Assembly (NCBI GenBank): GCA_905181865.1
Contig: CAJIZG010000002.1
Coordinates: 186,001 to 250,000, forward strand
Direction: 5' to 3'
Source of the DNA: Urechidicola croceus
GTDB lineage: Bacteria > Bacteroidota > Bacteroidia > Flavobacteriales > Flavobacteriaceae
Length of the DNA: 64,000 nucleotides
The first letter of the stretch is position 1. Every line of letters starts with the position of its first letter. A model generated the notes under the pieces. It had not been told where the DNA came from. It ran no database searches and saw only the letters and a list, made by a program, of their open reading frames with translations. A program made the position numbers and the translations under genes. Of this stretch, positions 61,085 through 64,000 are shown in pieces.

Positions 61085-62083
61085 TTAATTTATAGAAGTT
61101 ATTTGTAAATTGTCAGTGCTGTATGATTTGATTTCCCCTTCGTTATTAGTATAAATTAAATGAGCTTGGAGTTCTTTGTGGTCATTCAAAAATAATTTCG
61201 ACTGTTCTAGTCCCATAGCCATAAAAGCGGTTGCATAACCGTCTACATTAGCACAATCTGAATTAGAAATTACGGTGGCACTTAATAGATCACTTTCGGT
61301 GGCTTGACCTGTTTTAGCATTTATAGTGTGTACAAACTTTTTGCCGGTACTATCTATTTTAAATTTTCTATAATTACCAGAAGTAGCCATGGATTTATTA
61401 TTCAATTCGACGGAGGAACTCCAAGAGCGAGATTCATCTGTATTCGGATTTTCTATACCAACTCTCCAAATTTTTTGTTTCGAATTTACCCCTCGTACGC
61501 GCACTTCACCACCAATCTCAATCAAATAATTTTCACACCCTTCTTCTTCGAGAAAACGACCAATAAGATCAATACCATAGCCTTTTGCGATGGCATTAAA
61601 GTCAAAATAGATATTGGGATTTTCTTTGACAACTATATTGTTCTCAATACGAACTTTGTCAAAACCAACGAATTCCATTAATGAATCTAATTTTACTTGA
61701 TCTAGATTTTTAATCGATTTTCCTGGTCCAAATCCCCAGGCGTTTACCAAAACTCCAACAGTAGGGTCAAAGACTCCTTTAGTCTCTTTATAAATAGTAA
61801 GAGACTTTTCAAAAACCTCCTTAAAATATTTGTCTACTGCAATAGTAGACTCTCCTTTATTAATTTTGGAAATATCAGAATTGGGTAAATAAGTAGACAA
61901 AGATTTATTCAATAAATAGGTTAAATGATCTATTTGTTTGGCAAAATTTTTATCTTTTTTACTTTCATAAATTATGGTATACTTAGTTCCAAAAGCATTA
62001 CCATTAAGGGTTTGATAAACTTCCTCTTTTTTAAAGCAAGAAATTACTATGAAAATGATAACAAAGGAAACTACTTTTTGCAT
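61085..62083 (-). CDS. apbE: FAD:protein FMN transferase
   Basis: A 332-residue lipoprotein-like exported enzyme (FVIIFIVISCF, Cys near residue 16) that transfers FMN from FAD onto a Thr/Ser of target proteins in the periplasm. Family blocks: NAFGTKYTIIY (FAD site), PNSDISKINKG, GVFDPTVGVLVNAWGFGPG, YFDFNAIAKGYGIDLIGRFL, YLIEIGGEVRVRG, SMATSGNYRKFK and KFVHTINAKTGQA, with the Mg-binding Asp in NVDGYATAFMAMG. Usual targets include NqrB/NqrC and RnfG. The FMN-motif protein at 32700 is a possible local target. Confidence 0.95.
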   Translation of the reverse strand: MQKVVSFVIIFIVISCFKKEEVYQTLNGNAFGTKYTIIYESKKDKNFAKQIDHLTYLLNKSLSTYLPNSDISKINKGESTIAVDKYFKEVFEKSLTIYKETKGVFDPTVGVLVNAWGFGPGKSIKNLDQVKLDSLMEFVGFDKVRIENNIVVKENPNIYFDFNAIAKGYGIDLIGRFLEEEGCENYLIEIGGEVRVRGVNSKQKIWRVGIENPNTDESRSWSSSVELNNKSMATSGNYRKFKIDSTGKKFVHTINAKTGQATESDLLSATVISNSDCANVDGYATAFMAMGLEQSKLFLNDHKELQAHLIYTNNEGEIKSYSTDNLQITSIN

Positions 62084-62181
62084 ATTTGTCTAATTTTTTA
62101 ACAAAAAACAAAATTACTATTAAATCTTTGTTAAAAAGACTAGAAAGTATTATTTTATCATTAAATACATTACTTTTTTAA

Positions 62182-62189
62182 TACTTTTG
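62182..62189 (+). promoter_or_regulatory. -7 promoter element TACTTTTG upstream of the OmpA-family gene
   Basis: TACTTTTG fits TAnnTTTG and lies 24 bases before the ATG at 62214. A matching -33 element was not clear. Confidence 0.45.
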
Positions 62190-62213
62190 ATAAAATCTAA
62201 AAATCATATTTAA

Positions 62214-63059
62214 ATGAGAAAATTAATTTTATTAACAGTTACCACTGTTATTATTACTTCGTGTGTTTCTAAAAAGAAATTCACTGATCTTGAAAACAAT
62301 CACAACCAGGCAAAACAAGAGTTAGTAGACGCCAAGGCAGATCTACAACAATGTTTAATTGATAAGGACGTAAATGCAAATAAAGTAGTTTCTTTAGAGA
62401 ATCAAGTTGCTTCATTAAATGAAGATAAAAAGAATGCAGTAAGACAAGTTGAAAACTTGACTGTATTAACACAAGCATCTTCAGATAATATTAAAAATGT
62501 AATTTCACAGTTGAGTGAAAAAGACAAATACATTAATGGAGTTCGTAAAGCGATGACATTGAAAGATTCTATAAACTTGGCAATTAAATACCAGTTGACA
62601 AAAGAATTGACTAATGGAATCCAAGATGAAGACATTCAAATTGATGTCGAGAAAACTGTAGTTTATATTTCTATCGCAGACAGATTATTGTTTAAGAGTG
62701 GAAGTACTACGGTTTCTGAAAGAGCAAAGGAAATTTTAGGAAAAGTTGCTACGGTAATTTCTACGCGTCCAGGAATGGATGTGCAAGTTGAAGGATATAC
62801 GGATGATGTGCCAATTAGCAGAAAAGATATTAAAGACAATTGGGATTTAAGTGTAAAACGTGCGACTTCGGTAGTAAGAGTATTACAAGACGATCATGGT
62901 GTTGATCCTAAGCGTTTAGTTGCCGCTGGAAGAAGTGAATACGTGCCTTTAGAAACGAATGATACTGCAGCTGGAAGATCAGCAAATAGAAGAACAAGAA
63001 TTGTTATCTTACCTAAATTAGAAGAATTCTTTAACATTTTAGAGCAAAAACCTGAATAA
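62214..63059 (+). CDS. OmpA-family peptidoglycan-binding lipoprotein
   Basis: A 281-residue lipoprotein (lipobox VIITSC, Cys near residue 17). Residues about 22-90 form a coiled coil (KFTDLENNHNQAKQELVDAK). The C-terminal OmpA-like domain (about 150-270) has VYISIADRLLFKSGSTTVSE, VQVEGYTDDVPI with the NWDLSVKRATSVVRVLQ helix, and RLVAAGRSEYVPLETNDTAA then RSANRRTRIVI, the peptidoglycan-binding Asp/Arg pattern. It would tether the outer membrane to the cell wall. A strong terminator follows. Confidence 0.93.
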   Translation: MRKLILLTVTTVIITSCVSKKKFTDLENNHNQAKQELVDAKADLQQCLIDKDVNANKVVSLENQVASLNEDKKNAVRQVENLTVLTQASSDNIKNVISQLSEKDKYINGVRKAMTLKDSINLAIKYQLTKELTNGIQDEDIQIDVEKTVVYISIADRLLFKSGSTTVSERAKEILGKVATVISTRPGMDVQVEGYTDDVPISRKDIKDNWDLSVKRATSVVRVLQDDHGVDPKRLVAAGRSEYVPLETNDTAAGRSANRRTRIVILPKLEEFFNILEQKPE

Positions 63060-63082
63060 GGTTCAAATTTTATAAATTATAG

Positions 63083-63109
63083 AAACCCGCTTTTTAGCGG
63101 GTTTTTTTG
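63083..63109 (+). terminator. Intrinsic terminator after the OmpA-family gene
   Basis: Stem AAACCCGC / GCGGGTTT with a TTTTTA loop and a T-run. A textbook rho-independent terminator. Confidence 0.92.
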
Positions 63110-63381
63110 TACTTATTTTATTGATCAATAATCTCAGCCTTAGTGAATAAAACTCTTCGTTTATTTTTTGTTGCCGGAAAGTGGTTTTAAAAAAGTTCAA
63201 CAAAGAATTTGTAAAGGAGATCTATGATCCTCTGAGTCAATGGCATAAATTTGAGCATATAAAGTGTACATTGAGCAATAGCAAAACTTTTCTCAATCTG
63301 AATAGTAGTTTTATAAGGCACTCCAAAATTTTTACAACAAGAAAGTTAATGCGCAAAATCAAAAAAACGTATCCTTGAGAA
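63110..63381. other. Gap with a doubtful small ORF
   Basis: A 65-codon GTG-started frame (63181-63378, VLKKFNKEFVKEIYDPLSQW...) fills most of it. The sequence is basic and shows no family pattern, signal or coding-like composition; it may be a remnant. No RNA gene is seen. Confidence 0.3.
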
Positions 63382-64000
63382 TTACTTTTCAATAACAATC
63401 CATTTATTGAGTGAATTCAATTTAGTTTTGAGGACAATTTTGTAAAATTCAGAAGGTAATTTGTCGACTTTAAAACTAGCTATTTCATCACTAGAATTTG
63501 CAGATCCAACTTTTTTATAGGTGTCTTTTCCGCCAGTTTTAAAATTATTGGTTGTAGAAACGTAAACTTTAACTTTTCTATTTTTTCCATAGGATTTCCA
63601 AGTTAATTTAATTTGTTTATTTACCTTCTGAAGATGTAAATTACTTATAGAAATAGGATTAATAAAAGAAGTTCCATCAATTTCATTAGTTTGAACTTTC
63701 GACATCTCAATTTTTAAATGATTTAAAATAGAAGGCATAATATCAACAACTCCAGGGGTATTGTTGAAATATGAATTGGTTGGCTGGTTGGTTACTATCC
63801 ATGTGGCACGTTCTCTATCAGATTGTCCGCCATGACCTTTTCCGTCCTCTTTTTTTCTGCCGTGATCCGTCGTAACAACAATCATCCAATCTTCATTAAA
63901 TTTTTCTTGACGTAACTTTAAGGCATTCCAAATTCTCCCAACTTGTTTGTCGGCTGATTTTATAGCTTCATGAAATTGAGGACTATCTCCAAACATATGG
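63382..64000 (-). CDS. Alkaline-phosphatase-superfamily phosphodiesterase, C-terminal part (partial)
   Basis: The minus-strand frame enters from the right edge; the Met at 63996 is probably internal. The first 110 residues carry the last metal-binding motifs of type I phosphodiesterase/nucleotide pyrophosphatase-like enzymes (MIVVTTDHGRKKEDGKGHGG, the D-H-G and H-G ligands, then GVVDIMPSILNHL). Residues about 120-204 look like an Fn3-like beta domain (LHLQKVNKQIKLTWKSYGKN). Secretion and substrate cannot be judged without the N-terminus. Confidence 0.75.
   Translation of the reverse strand, partial: HMFGDSPQFHEAIKSADKQVGRIWNALKLRQEKFNEDWMIVVTTDHGRKKEDGKGHGGQSDRERATWIVTNQPTNSYFNNTPGVVDIMPSILNHLKIEMSKVQTNEIDGTSFINPISISNLHLQKVNKQIKLTWKSYGKNRKVKVYVSTTNNFKTGGKDTYKKVGSANSSDEIASFKVDKLPSEFYKIVLKTKLNSLNKWIVIEK

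Noticed and set aside
1-64000. tRNA, rRNA or known riboswitch genes
   Set aside because: No cloverleaf, rRNA segment or familiar riboswitch core was recognised by eye in the intergenic regions; a covariance-model scan could still find one.

Overview
The window reads as a marine Bacteroidota (Flavobacteriia-type) chromosome segment. The DNA is AT-rich. It has a SusC/SusD pair with a FecI/FecR-type sigma/anti-sigma pair, many secreted lipoproteins, TAnnTTTG-type -7 promoter elements, and housekeeping genes at the right end. These assignments come from reading the sequence and from family knowledge; no database search was run.

Left part (1-10.9 kb): the end of an MFS sugar transporter, a PhoD-like phosphatase, three S1 sulfatases, and a compact sugar-acid operon (SMP-30 lactonase, IlvD/Edd-family dehydratase, SDR dehydrogenase). 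Behind the third sulfatase lies a deletion scar joining the head of a Gfo/Idh/MocA oxidoreductase to the tail of an enolase-superfamily dehydratase. From 11.0 to 15.6 kb there is a decayed AbiEi-Fic-like gene on the minus strand, a divergent sigma factor/FecR pair, and an IS4-family insertion sequence placed in the last codons of fecR.

Middle part (15.8-35.3 kb): a SusC with an N-terminal signalling domain and its SusD, then a block visibly richer in G+C than its surroundings. The block holds a secreted EF-hand protein, an esterase, a HAD hydrolase, and two large secreted FAD oxidoreductases with SLH-like repeats; one of these is fused to the EF-hand module. The two oxidoreductase genes start with the same 231 bases. 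Next come an iduronate-sulfatase-like enzyme and an apparent operon of Tat-type FAD oxidoreductase, FMN-binding protein and CstA-family transporter. Toxin/transposase debris lies at 35.4-36.0 kb.

Right part (36-55.8 kb): a degradation island. It holds two endonuclease/exonuclease/phosphatase-fold proteins on the minus strand. On the plus strand are an unassigned 780-residue TIM-barrel-like protein, a GH43-like/GH29 fusion, an SGNH hydrolase, a beta-helix protein with a PDZ domain, a sialate-acetylesterase-like protein, a sulfatase, an SGNH-alpha/beta-SGNH triple esterase, a GH29 fucosidase with carbohydrate-binding modules, and a GH20 hexosaminidase. Together with the sulfatases this suggests an acetylated, sulfated, fucose-containing glycan; the exact substrate is not proven. 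Three genes here share a repeated 5' leader containing a small conserved ORF, which is the most unusual signal in the window.

End (55.8-64 kb): a lutABC lactate-utilisation operon ruined by deletions, a stop codon and a frameshift. Core genes follow: rhodanese, gpmI, map, a methyltransferase, apbE and an OmpA-family lipoprotein. A partial phosphodiesterase runs off the right edge.
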